64,000 bases of DNA from assembly GCF_001514125.1 (NCBI RefSeq), contig NZ_KQ948558.1, positions 186,001 to 250,000 on the forward strand. Direction: 5' to 3'. The position numbers and the translations under genes are program-made. The first letter of the stretch is position 1, and every line of letters starts with the position of its first letter. The DNA is from Streptomyces longwoodensis. Lineage in GTDB: Bacteria > Actinomycetota > Actinomycetes > Streptomycetales > Streptomycetaceae. Below are positions 25,675 through 34,375 of the stretch, one piece after another. The notes under the pieces are model-generated. The model searched no databases, was not told where the DNA came from, and was given only the letters and a program-made list of their open reading frames with translations.

Positions 25675-26151
25675 TCAGTGGGCGGAGGACACGCCCGTGG
25701 TGGTCGCGGACGCCCCCGGCCCGGCGTCGCCTCGGCTGCCGCTCAGGACGAGTTCCTTGGCGCGGCGGAACTCGTCGTCGGTGATGTCGCCGCGGCTGCG
25801 CATCTGCGACAGCTTGTCGAGTTCGGCGATGCTGCTGGGCCGGGCCTCGCCGGCCCTGTCCCGGATGTAGCTGTCGAAGGCCGTCTGCTGTGCCTGCGCG
25901 TGCTTGATCTCCCGGCCGCCCATGTCCTTGCCGCGGGCGATGAGGTAGACGAACACGCCGAGGAAGGGCAGCACCACCACGAAGACCAGCCAGCCCGTCT
26001 TGCCCCAGCCACCGAGGCTGTCGTCGCGGAAGATGTCGCCGATGATCCGGAACAGCAGGACGAACCACATGATCCACAGGAAGAACCAGAGCATGGTCCA
26101 GAACATGCTCAGCAGCGGGTAGTCGTAGGCGAGGTACACGTGACTGCTCAT
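25675..26151 (-). CDS. PLDc_N/SHOCT-domain membrane protein
   Basis: 158 aa. Two N-terminal membrane helices (about residues 12-38 and 50-72; MLWFFLWIMWFVLLFRIIGD, GWLVFVVVLPFLGVFVYLI) precede a basic linker. A C-terminal SHOCT motif follows, IAELDKLSQMRSRGDITDDE then FRRAKELVL, near residues 108-138. Such proteins are thought to be small membrane adaptors. ATG 26151 is preceded by GGAGGA. It is the first gene of a unit with the DUF7144 and BrkB genes; a palindrome of the island type lies 80 bp upstream of the start. Confidence 0.85.
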   Translation of the reverse strand: MSSHVYLAYDYPLLSMFWTMLWFFLWIMWFVLLFRIIGDIFRDDSLGGWGKTGWLVFVVVLPFLGVFVYLIARGKDMGGREIKHAQAQQTAFDSYIRDRAGEARPSSIAELDKLSQMRSRGDITDDEFRRAKELVLSGSRGDAGPGASATTTGVSSAH

Positions 26152-26230
26152 CTCTTCCTCCGTTGCGGGGGCGGGTCCGACCGCTCGGTCCCGGTGGACC
26201 CAGCGTGTGCCGTCCTGGTGCGGGGCGGCC

Positions 26231-26247
26231 TCACCCGGGGCGGGTGA
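26231..26247. promoter_or_regulatory. Island palindrome copy 1 (TCACCC-N5-GGGTGA)
   Basis: Perfect TCACCC and GGGTGA arms around GGGGC, 80 bp upstream of the SHOCT gene start (26151, minus strand). It has the same arm sequence and 5-bp spacing as three other sites at 27219, 27910 and 30704. Probably an activator site at the head of the SHOCT-DUF7144-BrkB unit. Confidence 0.65.
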
Positions 26248-26305
26248 AAGTCCGTGGGTGGGCGGCCGAGCGGTGTCGGAGCCCTGTCGTTGCTCCTGTT
26301 CGAGG

Positions 26306-26920
26306 TCATCCGGGCCGCTCCGCGCCCGCCGCCGGACCGCCGCGCGGCGCGCGCAGGGCGGCCCGCAGCGCGAGGGCGAGGCACAGCTCGGCCAGGCCGA
26401 GCAGGACCAGCCACAGGCCCAGCAGGCGGGTCAGGGCCCGGGCCGACTCGGTGGGCAGGGCCAGCACCACGATCCCCGCGACCACCACGAGCGCGGACAC
26501 GCCGAGGACGACGCCGCGGTGCGGCAGGTCACGGGTGCCCAGGGCGGTGAAGGCGGTCAGCAGACCGGTCACCAGCCACACCGCGCCGGTGATCAGCGCC
26601 AGCGCGGCCACGGTCTGCAGCGGGTGGCGCAGGCAGAGCACACCGGCCAGCACGTACAGCACGGCGATCAGCAGCCCGGTGAAGCGGTCGCCGTGCTGCG
26701 GGGACACGGCGGCGACGAACCGGAAGGCGCCCGTCACGATGAGCGACAGCGCGATCAGCACCGCCAGCACGTGCAGGGTGGCGTCCGGCCAGACCAGGGC
26801 GAGGATGCCGGGGACGAGGGTGGCGATCGCCGGGCCCAGCAGCCACAGCCAGGAACGGCTGAGGTCGGCCAGCCCTCCCTCCACGTCGCCGTTCGTGCGT
26901 GGTCCACGCGGCACGGTCAT
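26306..26920 (-). CDS. HdeD-family (DUF308) membrane protein
   Basis: 204 aa with six hydrophobic helices in three pairs, typical of the HdeD/DUF308 acid-resistance-like family: LVPGILALVWPDATLHVLAV, GLLIAVLYVLAGVLCLRHPL and ALVVVAGIVVLALP. ATG 26920 has GAGGAGG just upstream. It follows the 65-residue gene at 26942 by 21 bp and is probably co-transcribed with it. The exact function of actinomycete members is not known. Confidence 0.85.
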   Translation of the reverse strand: MTVPRGPRTNGDVEGGLADLSRSWLWLLGPAIATLVPGILALVWPDATLHVLAVLIALSLIVTGAFRFVAAVSPQHGDRFTGLLIAVLYVLAGVLCLRHPLQTVAALALITGAVWLVTGLLTAFTALGTRDLPHRGVVLGVSALVVVAGIVVLALPTESARALTRLLGLWLVLLGLAELCLALALRAALRAPRGGPAAGAERPG

Positions 26921-26941
26921 GAGTCCTCCTCGCGGGACGCG

Positions 26942-27139
26942 TCAGTCGGGAAGTTGCCGCATCTCCACCACGCGCAGGCCCAGCGACCGGAAGCGGGCGA
27001 GCAGGCCGTACAGGTGCGCCTCGTCGACCACCGGGCCGTAGAGCAGGGTCTGGCCGGAGACCATCACGTGGTCGAGTTCGGGGAAGACCTTGGCCAAGGT
27101 CTCCGACACCTGGCCCTCCACGCGGATCTCGTAGCGCAT
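26942..27139 (-). CDS. Conserved small protein, 65 aa
   Basis: Short soluble protein with an alpha/beta pattern: RYEIRVEGQVSETLAKVFPE, QTLLYGPVVDEAHLYGLLAR, SLGLRVVEMRQLP. It resembles a small family of unknown function found in actinomycetes beside stress genes; the fold may be a ferredoxin-like regulatory domain, which is inference. ATG 27139 has GGGAG seven bases upstream. It heads a unit with the HdeD gene, and the second palindrome is 80 bp upstream of its start. Confidence 0.75.
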   Translation of the reverse strand: MRYEIRVEGQVSETLAKVFPELDHVMVSGQTLLYGPVVDEAHLYGLLARFRSLGLRVVEMRQLPD

Positions 27140-27218
27140 GAGCTGCTCCCGCCGGCGGTCGATGGCAACGTGGGGTGCGCTGTTGCTCCAGCCTCCCGAT
27201 GGTCAGGTGCTCCCGGCA

Positions 27219-27235
27219 TCACCCGGCGCAGGTGA
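27219..27235. promoter_or_regulatory. Island palindrome copy 2 (TCACCC-N5-AGGTGA)
   Basis: TCACCC-GGCGC-AGGTGA, with one mismatch to the consensus. It lies 80 bp upstream of the 65-residue gene start (27139, minus strand), the same distance as copy 1 from its gene. Confidence 0.6.
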
Positions 27236-27257
27236 ACCCACTGGTCTCCCGGCCCCA

Positions 27258-27305
27258 GTGCTTCGGTGCTTCAGTGCTTCAGTGCTTCAGTGCTTCAGTG
27301 CTTCA
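27258..27305. repeat. Six tandem copies of an 8-bp repeat
   Basis: GTGCTTCG followed by five exact GTGCTTCA units. The array covers the last codons, the stop (27295-27297) and the 3' side of the minus-strand gene 27295-27813. The unit is not a multiple of three, so slippage would be visible as length polymorphism. Confidence 0.85.
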
Positions 27306-27813
27306 GGACGACCTTGAACGCGATGATCAACAGGCCGAGGAGCAGGTTCACCACGGCGGTGAGGACCAGGAGCCGCCAGGGAGCGCCGGCCCTGCGCGCA
27401 GCGGCCACCGACCACCCGACCTGCCCGGCGACGGCCACGGACACCGCCAGCCACAGGGTGCCCTCCAGGCCCAGGCCCAGCAGAGGGCTGACGGCGACGG
27501 CCAGCGCCGGCGGCACGGCCGCCTTCACGATCGGCCACTCGTCGCGGCAGACGTGCAGCACGGTGCGGCGGTCCAGGGCATGCGCCGCGAGACGGGCGCC
27601 GAACAGCTGGGCGTGCACGTGGGCCACCCAGAAGACCACGCCGCTCACCAGCAGCAGCACGACCAGTTCGGCGCGCGGGAAGGAGCCCAGCGTCCCGGCG
27701 CCGACCACCACGGAGGCGGCGAGCAGCGAGCCGTAGACGCCGCCGGTGTAGTCGGCGTGGGCCCGCCGCTCCGCGCGGCGCTCACGCCGGGACGCCGGGT
27801 GCACATCGAGCAT
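27295..27813 (-). CDS. Hypothetical membrane protein, 172 aa
   Basis: Basic N-terminus (MLDVHPASRRERRAERRAH) followed by about four hydrophobic helices, with VVLLLVSGVVFWVAHVHAQL and the last helix LLVLTAVVNLLLGLLIIAFK. It resembles a family of small actinomycete integral membrane proteins with no known role. ATG 27813 follows GAGGGG. Its last three codons and stop are made from the first unit of an 8-bp tandem repeat. The third island palindrome lies 97 bp upstream of its start. Confidence 0.75.
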   Translation of the reverse strand: MLDVHPASRRERRAERRAHADYTGGVYGSLLAASVVVGAGTLGSFPRAELVVLLLVSGVVFWVAHVHAQLFGARLAAHALDRRTVLHVCRDEWPIVKAAVPPALAVAVSPLLGLGLEGTLWLAVSVAVAGQVGWSVAAARRAGAPWRLLVLTAVVNLLLGLLIIAFKVVLKH

Positions 27814-27909
27814 GTCAGCCCCTCGGGTCGCTGGCCGCTGCCGCCGGACCCGAGCGGGTGCCGGCTCCCTCCCACCGCGCCATCCGACCGCACCCGGCGC
27901 CCTGGCGCC

Positions 27910-27926
27910 TCACCCGCCACGGGCGA
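27910..27926. promoter_or_regulatory. Island palindrome copy 3 (TCACCC-N5-GGGCGA)
   Basis: TCACCC-GCCAC-GGGCGA, one mismatch in the right arm. It lies between the end of the LAL regulator gene (27948) and the start of the membrane-protein gene (27813), 97 bp upstream of the latter. Confidence 0.55.
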
Positions 27927-27947
27927 GCCGCGCCGGGCGCCGCAGGG

Positions 27948-30593
27948 TCAGAGCAGGCCCAGCTCGCGCGCCCGGCGCACCGCGTCGTGCCGCCGGTTGA
28001 CCGCCAGCTTGCGGTAGACGCTCTTGACGTGGGTCTTCACCGTGTTCACCGACACGTACAGGTCCGCGGCGATCTCCTCGGTCGACATCAGCTCGGCCAT
28101 CCGCGCCAGCACGTCCCGCTCACGGCCGCTCAGCCGCTCCACGAGCACCGGGGCCGGCTCCGCCTGCCGGGCGGGCGCCTCGGCGTCCGGGAGCAGCCAG
28201 CCGGCGGCCAGCTGTCGCAAGGGGGGTGCCGCGAGGAGGGGTTCGATCCACGGCTGGGCCTCGGCGAAGGGCCGGCGCAGCCGGTCGCGGCGGGCGTCCT
28301 GCAGCGCGTCGGCCAGCAGGTGCCGCGCGGCGACCTGGTTGCCCTCGACCTGGGCCGCGTGCGCCCGCGCCAGGGCGGCCCGTACGCGGACCGCCGGTCC
28401 GAGGCGCCGGTGCGCGGTCGCCTCGTCCAGGACGCGCAGGGCGGCCGACGGGTCGCCCGCGGCGACGTGGGCCCGCGCGGCGCCGACGGCGCACTCGGGG
28501 TCGTCGTCGGCCACCTCCCGCAGGACCCGAGCGGCCGCGTCCGGCCGGCCCTCGGCGAGGTGGGCCTCCGCGGCCACGAGGGTGGCCCGGCCCTCCGCCC
28601 AGGGCGACGTGACGACGGCCGGCACCGGCGCCCCGGCGGTCTCGGCCGCGGCCCGGGAACGGCCCCGGGCCAGGAGCAACCGGGCCGTGACGATGGACCG
28701 CCCCACGGTCGCCACGGGGTCCTGCGCCGTGGTGTCGGGCGTCGGGTCGAGCAGTTCCTGCGCGCGGCCCAGTTCGCCGCGGTCCACGGCGACGCCGGCC
28801 AGGACGAGCCGTGCCAGGTCCGGTCCGACGGGGCCGTGGAGGCCGAAGCGCTCGGACTCGGACAGCGCGGCGCGCGCGTACCGCTCCGCCCGGCCCGGCC
28901 ACCCGTCCAGGTACTCGATCAACGCCAGCCGCCCCAGGGACTCCACGCGCGGGAGCACCGTAGCCGCGGCGTCCGGGCCGGCCAGCACGGCGGTCAGGGC
29001 CGCCCGGGCCGCCTCGAAGTGGCCCGCCCACAGCCGGGTGGAGCCGAGGTGGGTGAGCAGTTGCGCGGACAGTTCGGGGTGCCGGTCGAGCAGGTGGGCG
29101 GGGACCTCCGGCCGGACCTCCCGGGCGGCCCGCGCCGCCTGCTCGGCCCGGCGCGGGGAGCCGGACAGGCGGGCGGCCAGCGCTTCCAGCAGGGCGCAGC
29201 TCAGTCGGGCCGCCGCCGCGTCGGCGCCGGAGGGCAGCTCCTCGTGTGCGTGGCGCAGGTGGGTCAGGCCGCGGTCGAGGTCGTGGCGCGCCAGGTCACG
29301 GGCCGCGCGGACGAGGTCCGGGGCGGCGCCGTCGGTGCCGGGGTCGAGGTCGGCGAGCAGCCCGGCGAGGTCGTCGGAGCGCAGGCCGGTGAAGAGCTCC
29401 CCGATCGCGAGGTCGTCGACCAGGGCGCGGGCCGTGGCCGCCCAGTCGCCGGCGGCGGCCCCGTGGGCGACCATCTCGGGGAGCGCCCCGTGCCGCCGCA
29501 GCCAGCGGGCCGCGCGCCGGTGCAGTTCCGGCTCCAGTCCGGGGCAGCGTTCGCGCAGGTGGACGCGGAGGATCTCCCGGAACAGCGGGTGCAGCCGGTA
29601 CCAGCCGTGCCCGAGGTCCTCGACGAAGGCGTTGTCACGGTGCAGGGCGGCCAGGAGGGACGCGGCGTCGTCGCCGCCGACGAGCGCGTTGGCCAGGTCG
29701 GCGCAGAAGCGTTCCAGCACGCTGATCCGGAGCAGCAGGTCCTGGATCCGCGGCGCCCGGCTGTTGAGCACCTCGGACAGCAGGAAGTCGGCCACGGCAC
29801 TGTGCCCGGCCTCGAACTCCTTGAGGTACAGCGACGGGTCCGGGCTCTCGCGGGCCGCGAGGGCACTCAGCCGCACCCCGGCCGCCCAGCCCCGGGTGCG
29901 CTCCACCAGGGCGTCGGCCGCCTGCACGGTCACCCGCACCCCGTGCAGGTCCAGCAGGGCGGCGGTCTCCTCGGCGGTGAAGGCCAGCTCGGCGTCCCTG
30001 ACCTCGGTGATCTCGCCGGCCGCGCGGTAGCGGTGCAGTGGCAGCAGGGGTTCGGTGCGGGTGACCAGGACCAGGCGCAGCCCCGGCCCCGCGTGGTGCA
30101 GGACGAACGCCAGTTGCTCCGAGACCTCCGGTGCGGCGTGGTCGTAGTCGTCCAGCACCAGGATCACCGGTTCCTCTGTGCCGCCGAGCTGGGCGGCGAG
30201 CCTGCCGAGCGGCGACAGGCCGCTCCCCGCGCCGCCGACGACCGTGCCGGTGTCGGGCGGCACGGGCACCCCGCCCGCACGCAGGGCCTGCAGCACGTGG
30301 GCCCAGAACATGCCCGGCCCGCCGATCGCCGGGTCCAGGGTCAGCCAGGCGACCGGCCGGCGCAGCTGCGCGGCCCAGTCGGCGACCAGCAGCGTCTTGC
30401 CCGCGCCGGCGGTGCCGTTCACCATGACCAGCGGCGTCCGGGGCTCGCGGTCGAGGTGCTCGAGCAGGCGGGCCCGCCGCAGGAAGGTGGCCGGTCGCGT
30501 CGGCAGGGCGAAGCGGGTCCGCAGGAACGGGTCGCCCAGGGGATCGACGTACGTACCGGGATGGCTGTCGGGGTTCTCGTCCTTCGGTTCCAC
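27948..30593 (-). CDS. LAL-type LuxR/MalT family ATP-dependent transcriptional regulator
   Basis: 881 aa. An N-terminal STAND-type ATPase has Walker A GTAGAGKT at 60-67 and Walker B VILVLDDYDHA near residue 140. A winged-helix region and a long helical-repeat (TPR-like) sensor domain fill about 350-800. A LuxR helix-turn-helix ends the protein (LSGRERDVLARMAEL, then EEIAADLYVSVNTVKTHVKS). Such MalT-like proteins are activators switched on by a small ligand and ATP. I use GTG 30593; GTG 30602 is nearly as good. It is divergent from a GH15 gene and surrounded by four copies of one palindrome, its likely binding sites. Confidence 0.9.
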   Translation of the reverse strand: MEPKDENPDSHPGTYVDPLGDPFLRTRFALPTRPATFLRRARLLEHLDREPRTPLVMVNGTAGAGKTLLVADWAAQLRRPVAWLTLDPAIGGPGMFWAHVLQALRAGGVPVPPDTGTVVGGAGSGLSPLGRLAAQLGGTEEPVILVLDDYDHAAPEVSEQLAFVLHHAGPGLRLVLVTRTEPLLPLHRYRAAGEITEVRDAELAFTAEETAALLDLHGVRVTVQAADALVERTRGWAAGVRLSALAARESPDPSLYLKEFEAGHSAVADFLLSEVLNSRAPRIQDLLLRISVLERFCADLANALVGGDDAASLLAALHRDNAFVEDLGHGWYRLHPLFREILRVHLRERCPGLEPELHRRAARWLRRHGALPEMVAHGAAAGDWAATARALVDDLAIGELFTGLRSDDLAGLLADLDPGTDGAAPDLVRAARDLARHDLDRGLTHLRHAHEELPSGADAAAARLSCALLEALAARLSGSPRRAEQAARAAREVRPEVPAHLLDRHPELSAQLLTHLGSTRLWAGHFEAARAALTAVLAGPDAAATVLPRVESLGRLALIEYLDGWPGRAERYARAALSESERFGLHGPVGPDLARLVLAGVAVDRGELGRAQELLDPTPDTTAQDPVATVGRSIVTARLLLARGRSRAAAETAGAPVPAVVTSPWAEGRATLVAAEAHLAEGRPDAAARVLREVADDDPECAVGAARAHVAAGDPSAALRVLDEATAHRRLGPAVRVRAALARAHAAQVEGNQVAARHLLADALQDARRDRLRRPFAEAQPWIEPLLAAPPLRQLAAGWLLPDAEAPARQAEPAPVLVERLSGRERDVLARMAELMSTEEIAADLYVSVNTVKTHVKSVYRKLAVNRRHDAVRRARELGLL

Positions 30594-30703
30594 GGCTCTC
30601 ACCGCCCGCCAGGTCGCGCTCTCCCCTCCACCACCATGACATCGCCGTGCCGATCCCGCGCGGCAAAAGGACCATGGGCGCCCGGCAGGTCCGGCGCCGC
30701 GCC

Positions 30704-30720
30704 TCACCCCCCGTGGGTGA
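30704..30720. promoter_or_regulatory. Island palindrome copy 4 (TCACCC-N5-GGGTGA)
   Basis: Perfect arms TCACCC and GGGTGA around CCCGT, in the 216-bp gap between the divergent LAL gene (start 30593) and the GH15 gene (start 30810). It is 89 bp upstream of the GH15 start and 110 bp from the LAL start, so it could serve either or both. Confidence 0.65.
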
Positions 30721-30809
30721 TGCCGTGGGCCCGTCCGGCACCGAGGCTGACCGTGGGCCGGCCGGACCGGCTCCGTGCCGCAGTGCGCGTCCTGGCGTCG
30801 GAGGTGTCC

Positions 30810-32723
30810 GTGAACAGCTATCCGCCCATCGCCGAGCACGGGATGATCGGCGATCTCCAGACAGCGGCCCTGGTGTCCTCCGGGGGGGTCGTCGACTGGT
30901 GGTGCACACCGCGCTTCGACTCCCCCAGCGTGTTCGCCTCGCTGCTGGACGCCGAGCGCGGCGGCCACTGCAGTCTGACCGCGGACACGCCCGATCCCGG
31001 TGACATGACGGTCCGTCAGCTGTACCTGTCCGACACCGCCGTCCTCGTCACCCGTTTCATGGCGCCCGACGGGGTCGGCGAGGTCGCCGACTTCATGGTG
31101 CCCCTGGCCACCGGCGCGCCGCGGGCCCACCACCGTCTGATCAGGGTCGCCCGCGTGGTGCGGGGCACGGTGTCGTTCGCCCTCGACTGCCGCCCCCGCT
31201 TCGACTACGGCCGTGCCCCCCACAGCCTGACCGTCCCGGACGCGCACCACGCGGTCTTCGACGGGCCGGGCACCGAGCTGCACGTGCAGTCCACGGCCGG
31301 AGTCGCACTGCGCGCCGAGGGCGACGACGTCACGGCGCGGTTCCAGCTGTCCCAGGGCCAGGCGGCCGCGGTGGTCCTCACCGGCACCGTGGACGGCGAG
31401 GGCGTCCCGCCCCACCTGTCGCTGGACGATGCCGTCGCGGACCTGGAGGCGTGCCGGGTCTTCTGGCTGTCCTGGCTCAGGTCGTGCACGTACAACGGCC
31501 GCTGGCAGGAGGAGGTGCACCGCTCGGCCATCACGCTGAAACTCCTCACCTACGCGCCCAGCGGTGCCCCCATCGCCGCCGCGACCATGGGCCTGCCCGA
31601 GCAGGTCGGCGGCGAGCGCAACTGGGACTACCGCTACACCTGGGTGCGCGACGCCTCCCTGTCGGTGAAGGCGCTGATCGACCTGGGCTTCCACGAGGAG
31701 GCGTACGCCTTCCGCCACTGGCTGCGCGACCGGATCGAGGCGCGGGACACGGCCACCGGCGATCCGCTGCAGATCATGTACCGGGTCGACGGCGACCCCC
31801 ACCTGACGGAGGAGACCCTCGGTCACCTGGAGGGCTACCGGGGTTCGTACCCGGTGCGGGCGGGCAACGCGGCGGCGGACCAGCTCCAGCTCGACATCTA
31901 CGGCGAGGCCGCCGACGCGCTGATCGTGGGCGGGGACATCGGTGCGATCCGGGGCTGGGCCGCGCTCACCGAGGTCCTGGACTGGCTCAGCGACCACTGG
32001 GACCAGCCGGACGAGGGCATCTGGGAGACCCGCGGCGGCCGCAAGGACTTCACCTACAGCCGGCTGATGACCTGGGTCGCCTTCGACCGCGCCCTGCGCG
32101 CCTCCCAGGCGTTCTCCCGCCCGGCCGAGACCGAGCGCTGGACGCGGGCCCGCGACGCGGCGTTCCGGCAGATCGCCGAGCGCGGCTGGCACGACAAGCG
32201 CAAGGCGTTCGTCCAGCACTACGACTCCGACGTCCTGGACGCCTCCCTGCTGCTCATGCCGAAGGTCGGCTTCCTGTCCCCGCACGATCCCGACTGGCTG
32301 AGCACCCTGGACGCCATGGACGGGGAACTGGTCAGCGACAGCCTCGTCTACCGCTACGACCCCGCGGCGTCCCCCGACGGACTCCGGGGCTCGGAGGGCA
32401 CGTTCAACCTGTGCAGCTTCTTCTACGTCGAGGCCCTGGCCCGCAGCGGCCGGCTCAGCCAGGCACGGTACGCCTTCGACAAGATGCTCACCTACGCCAA
32501 CCACGTCGGCCTGTTCGCCGAGGAGATCGGGCCTTCCGGGGAGCAACTGGGCAACTTCCCGCAGGCGTTCACCCACCTCGCCCTGGTCACCGCCGCCATG
32601 GCCCTCGACGACGAACTGGCGGCGGCACGGACCCGCCCGGGCGCCGACGGCCACCTGCAGCCGACCCGCCACGGGTTCACGGCCCCCGCCGACGACTCCA
32701 CGGCGGACGACACCGGTGACTGA
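30810..32723 (+). CDS. Glycoside hydrolase family 15 protein (glucoamylase/trehalase type)
   Basis: 637 aa, cytoplasmic (no signal peptide). The N-terminal beta-sandwich begins YPPIAEHGMIGDLQTAALVS with VDWWCTPRFDSPSVFA. The (alpha/alpha)6 catalytic domain has ERNWDYRYTWVRDASLS near residue 270, the general acid in GIWETRGGRKDFTYSRLM near 405, and the general base in FAEEIGPSGEQLGNFPQAF near 570. Actinobacterial members of this length include trehalases and alpha-glucosidases, so the sugar is uncertain. GTG 30810 has GGAGG five bases before. Its stop overlaps the MFS start, so the two are coupled. Confidence 0.92.
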   Translation: MNSYPPIAEHGMIGDLQTAALVSSGGVVDWWCTPRFDSPSVFASLLDAERGGHCSLTADTPDPGDMTVRQLYLSDTAVLVTRFMAPDGVGEVADFMVPLATGAPRAHHRLIRVARVVRGTVSFALDCRPRFDYGRAPHSLTVPDAHHAVFDGPGTELHVQSTAGVALRAEGDDVTARFQLSQGQAAAVVLTGTVDGEGVPPHLSLDDAVADLEACRVFWLSWLRSCTYNGRWQEEVHRSAITLKLLTYAPSGAPIAAATMGLPEQVGGERNWDYRYTWVRDASLSVKALIDLGFHEEAYAFRHWLRDRIEARDTATGDPLQIMYRVDGDPHLTEETLGHLEGYRGSYPVRAGNAAADQLQLDIYGEAADALIVGGDIGAIRGWAALTEVLDWLSDHWDQPDEGIWETRGGRKDFTYSRLMTWVAFDRALRASQAFSRPAETERWTRARDAAFRQIAERGWHDKRKAFVQHYDSDVLDASLLLMPKVGFLSPHDPDWLSTLDAMDGELVSDSLVYRYDPAASPDGLRGSEGTFNLCSFFYVEALARSGRLSQARYAFDKMLTYANHVGLFAEEIGPSGEQLGNFPQAFTHLALVTAAMALDDELAAARTRPGADGHLQPTRHGFTAPADDSTADDTGD

Positions 32724-34119
32724 CACGACCGCCCCGCGGCGGACCCGGCACCGCGACGCGCTGGCGGCGCTGGCGCTGGCGCAGTTCATCTGCAGCTTCG
32801 CCGGCTCCAACATGAACGTGATGATCAACGACATCAGCGAGGACCTGGACACCACCGTGCAGGGCGTCCAAGTGGCCATCACCGTCTTCCTGTTGGTGAT
32901 GGCCGCGCTGATGGTCCCCGGCGGCAAGGTGACCGACCGCTACGGCCGCAAGCGGTGCTTCATCGCCGGTCTCGCCGTCTACGCCGTCGGCGCCCTGCTC
33001 AGCGCCGCCGCGCCGGGTCTGGGCGTGCTCATCCTCGGCAACTCGATCCTGGAGGGCGTCGGCACCGCGTTGCTCATCCCGCCCGTCTACATCCTGACCA
33101 CACTCCTCCACCGGGACGCGGTCTCCCGGGCCCGCGCCTTCGGCGTGGTGATGGCGCTGGGCGGCCTCGGCGCCGCGGCCGGGCCCCTCATCGGCGGTCT
33201 GATCACCACCGCCATCAGCTGGCGTGCGGCGTTCGTCTTCCAGGCGCTGGTCATCGCCGTGATCATCTGGCTGAGCCGCGGGATGGCCGACCCCCTGCCG
33301 CCCGACCCGACCCGCTCCCTCGACGTGACCGGGACCGTCCTGTCCGCCGTCGGCCTGGTCCTGGTGGTGACGGGCATCCTGGCCGCGGACGACAGCCTCT
33401 GGCTCATGCTCGGCCTGCTGGCCGCCGGTGCCCTGGTCCTCGCCCTGTTCTTCCGCTCCGTGCGGGCCAAGGAGGCCTCCGGCCGGGAGCCGCTGCTGTC
33501 CCTGTCCCTGTTCCGCAACCGCACCTCCGACATCGGGCTGGTCACCCAGAACATCCAGTGGCTGATCCTGATGGGCACCTCCTTCACGGTGGCGGCCTAC
33601 CTCCAGGTCGTACGCCACTACGACGCGATCCGGACCGGCGTCGTCTTCACCGCGGCCACCCTGGGCCTGCTGCTGACCTCCCTGTCCGCCAAGCGCCTCG
33701 CCTCGCGGCACTCCCCGCGCACGCTCGTCATGGCTGGGTTCGCGGTGTCCGTGGCCGGCATCGTCCTGCTCGTCGCCATGGCCGCCGCCTTCTCGACCGC
33801 CTGGGCCTTCGTCCCCGGACTCGTGCTGATCGGGCTGGGGCTCGGGGCCATGCTGACCCCCTCCGTCACCGTGGTGCAGTCGAGCTTCCCCGAGGAGCAG
33901 CAGGGGGAGATCTCCGGGCTGTCCCGCTGCGTGTCCAACCTGGGCTCGTCCTTCGGCACGGCGGTCGCCGGCACGATCCTGGTCTCCGGGCTGACCAAGG
34001 GCGCCTACGCCACGGCGATGATCACCCTGGCCGTCATCGGGGTCGGCGGCCTGGCGGCAGCGGCCCGCCTGCCCCGCGGATCGCGTCCCGGGGAACCCGG
34101 GGCAGGAGGGACGGCCTGA
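32716..34119 (+). CDS. MFS transporter, DHA2 (14-TM) type
   Basis: 467 aa with about 14 hydrophobic helices. Helix 1 region FAGSNMNVMINDISEDLD replaces the more usual L-D-x-T-V-V-N-V-A motif; VTDRYGRKRCFIAG is the loop 2-3 motif, and GAAAGPLIGGLITTAISWR is motif C. GTG 32716 overlaps the GH15 end by 8 bp. Translational coupling to an intracellular glucosidase suggests a shared physiological role, perhaps export or import of a glucoside, but the substrate is unknown. Confidence 0.87.
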   Translation: MTDTTAPRRTRHRDALAALALAQFICSFAGSNMNVMINDISEDLDTTVQGVQVAITVFLLVMAALMVPGGKVTDRYGRKRCFIAGLAVYAVGALLSAAAPGLGVLILGNSILEGVGTALLIPPVYILTTLLHRDAVSRARAFGVVMALGGLGAAAGPLIGGLITTAISWRAAFVFQALVIAVIIWLSRGMADPLPPDPTRSLDVTGTVLSAVGLVLVVTGILAADDSLWLMLGLLAAGALVLALFFRSVRAKEASGREPLLSLSLFRNRTSDIGLVTQNIQWLILMGTSFTVAAYLQVVRHYDAIRTGVVFTAATLGLLLTSLSAKRLASRHSPRTLVMAGFAVSVAGIVLLVAMAAAFSTAWAFVPGLVLIGLGLGAMLTPSVTVVQSSFPEEQQGEISGLSRCVSNLGSSFGTAVAGTILVSGLTKGAYATAMITLAVIGVGGLAAAARLPRGSRPGEPGAGGTA

Positions 34120-34375
34120 CCCCGTCCGTGGTGTCGCCCGAACCGGCGATGAGGCCGTCACGCGACCTCGCCCGGACCACGACGACCTCGCCGTGACCGC
34201 CGCCCGCTGCACCCGAGCCGCTCACCTTCCTGTTCCGGGCCGCTCGGACGCGGCGCCGCGTGGCTGCCCCGGCATTCCTCGCGGCGTGCGGGCGTGCGGG
34301 CCACTCCCGCCACGCGAGCGCGCGCCCCGTGTGAGAGGGTTCGTGCGCCGAGCCGCGAGGGAAGGGACGTGCGGG

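Noticed and set aside
27258..27305. Phase variation of the 172-aa protein through the 8-bp repeat
   Set aside because: Reading into the array, the first unit already gives the stop codon, so adding or losing later units does not change the protein.
27858..30809. Upstream in-frame extension of the GH15 gene on the plus strand
   Set aside because: GH15 homology begins at 30810 right after a ribosome site. The extension is antisense to the LAL gene and has no recognisable domain.
30594..32927. Long in-frame upstream extension of the LAL regulator, antisense to the GH15 gene
   Set aside because: The LAL protein has a natural start at 30593 or 30602; the extension is the shadow of GH15 and crosses the divergent promoter region.
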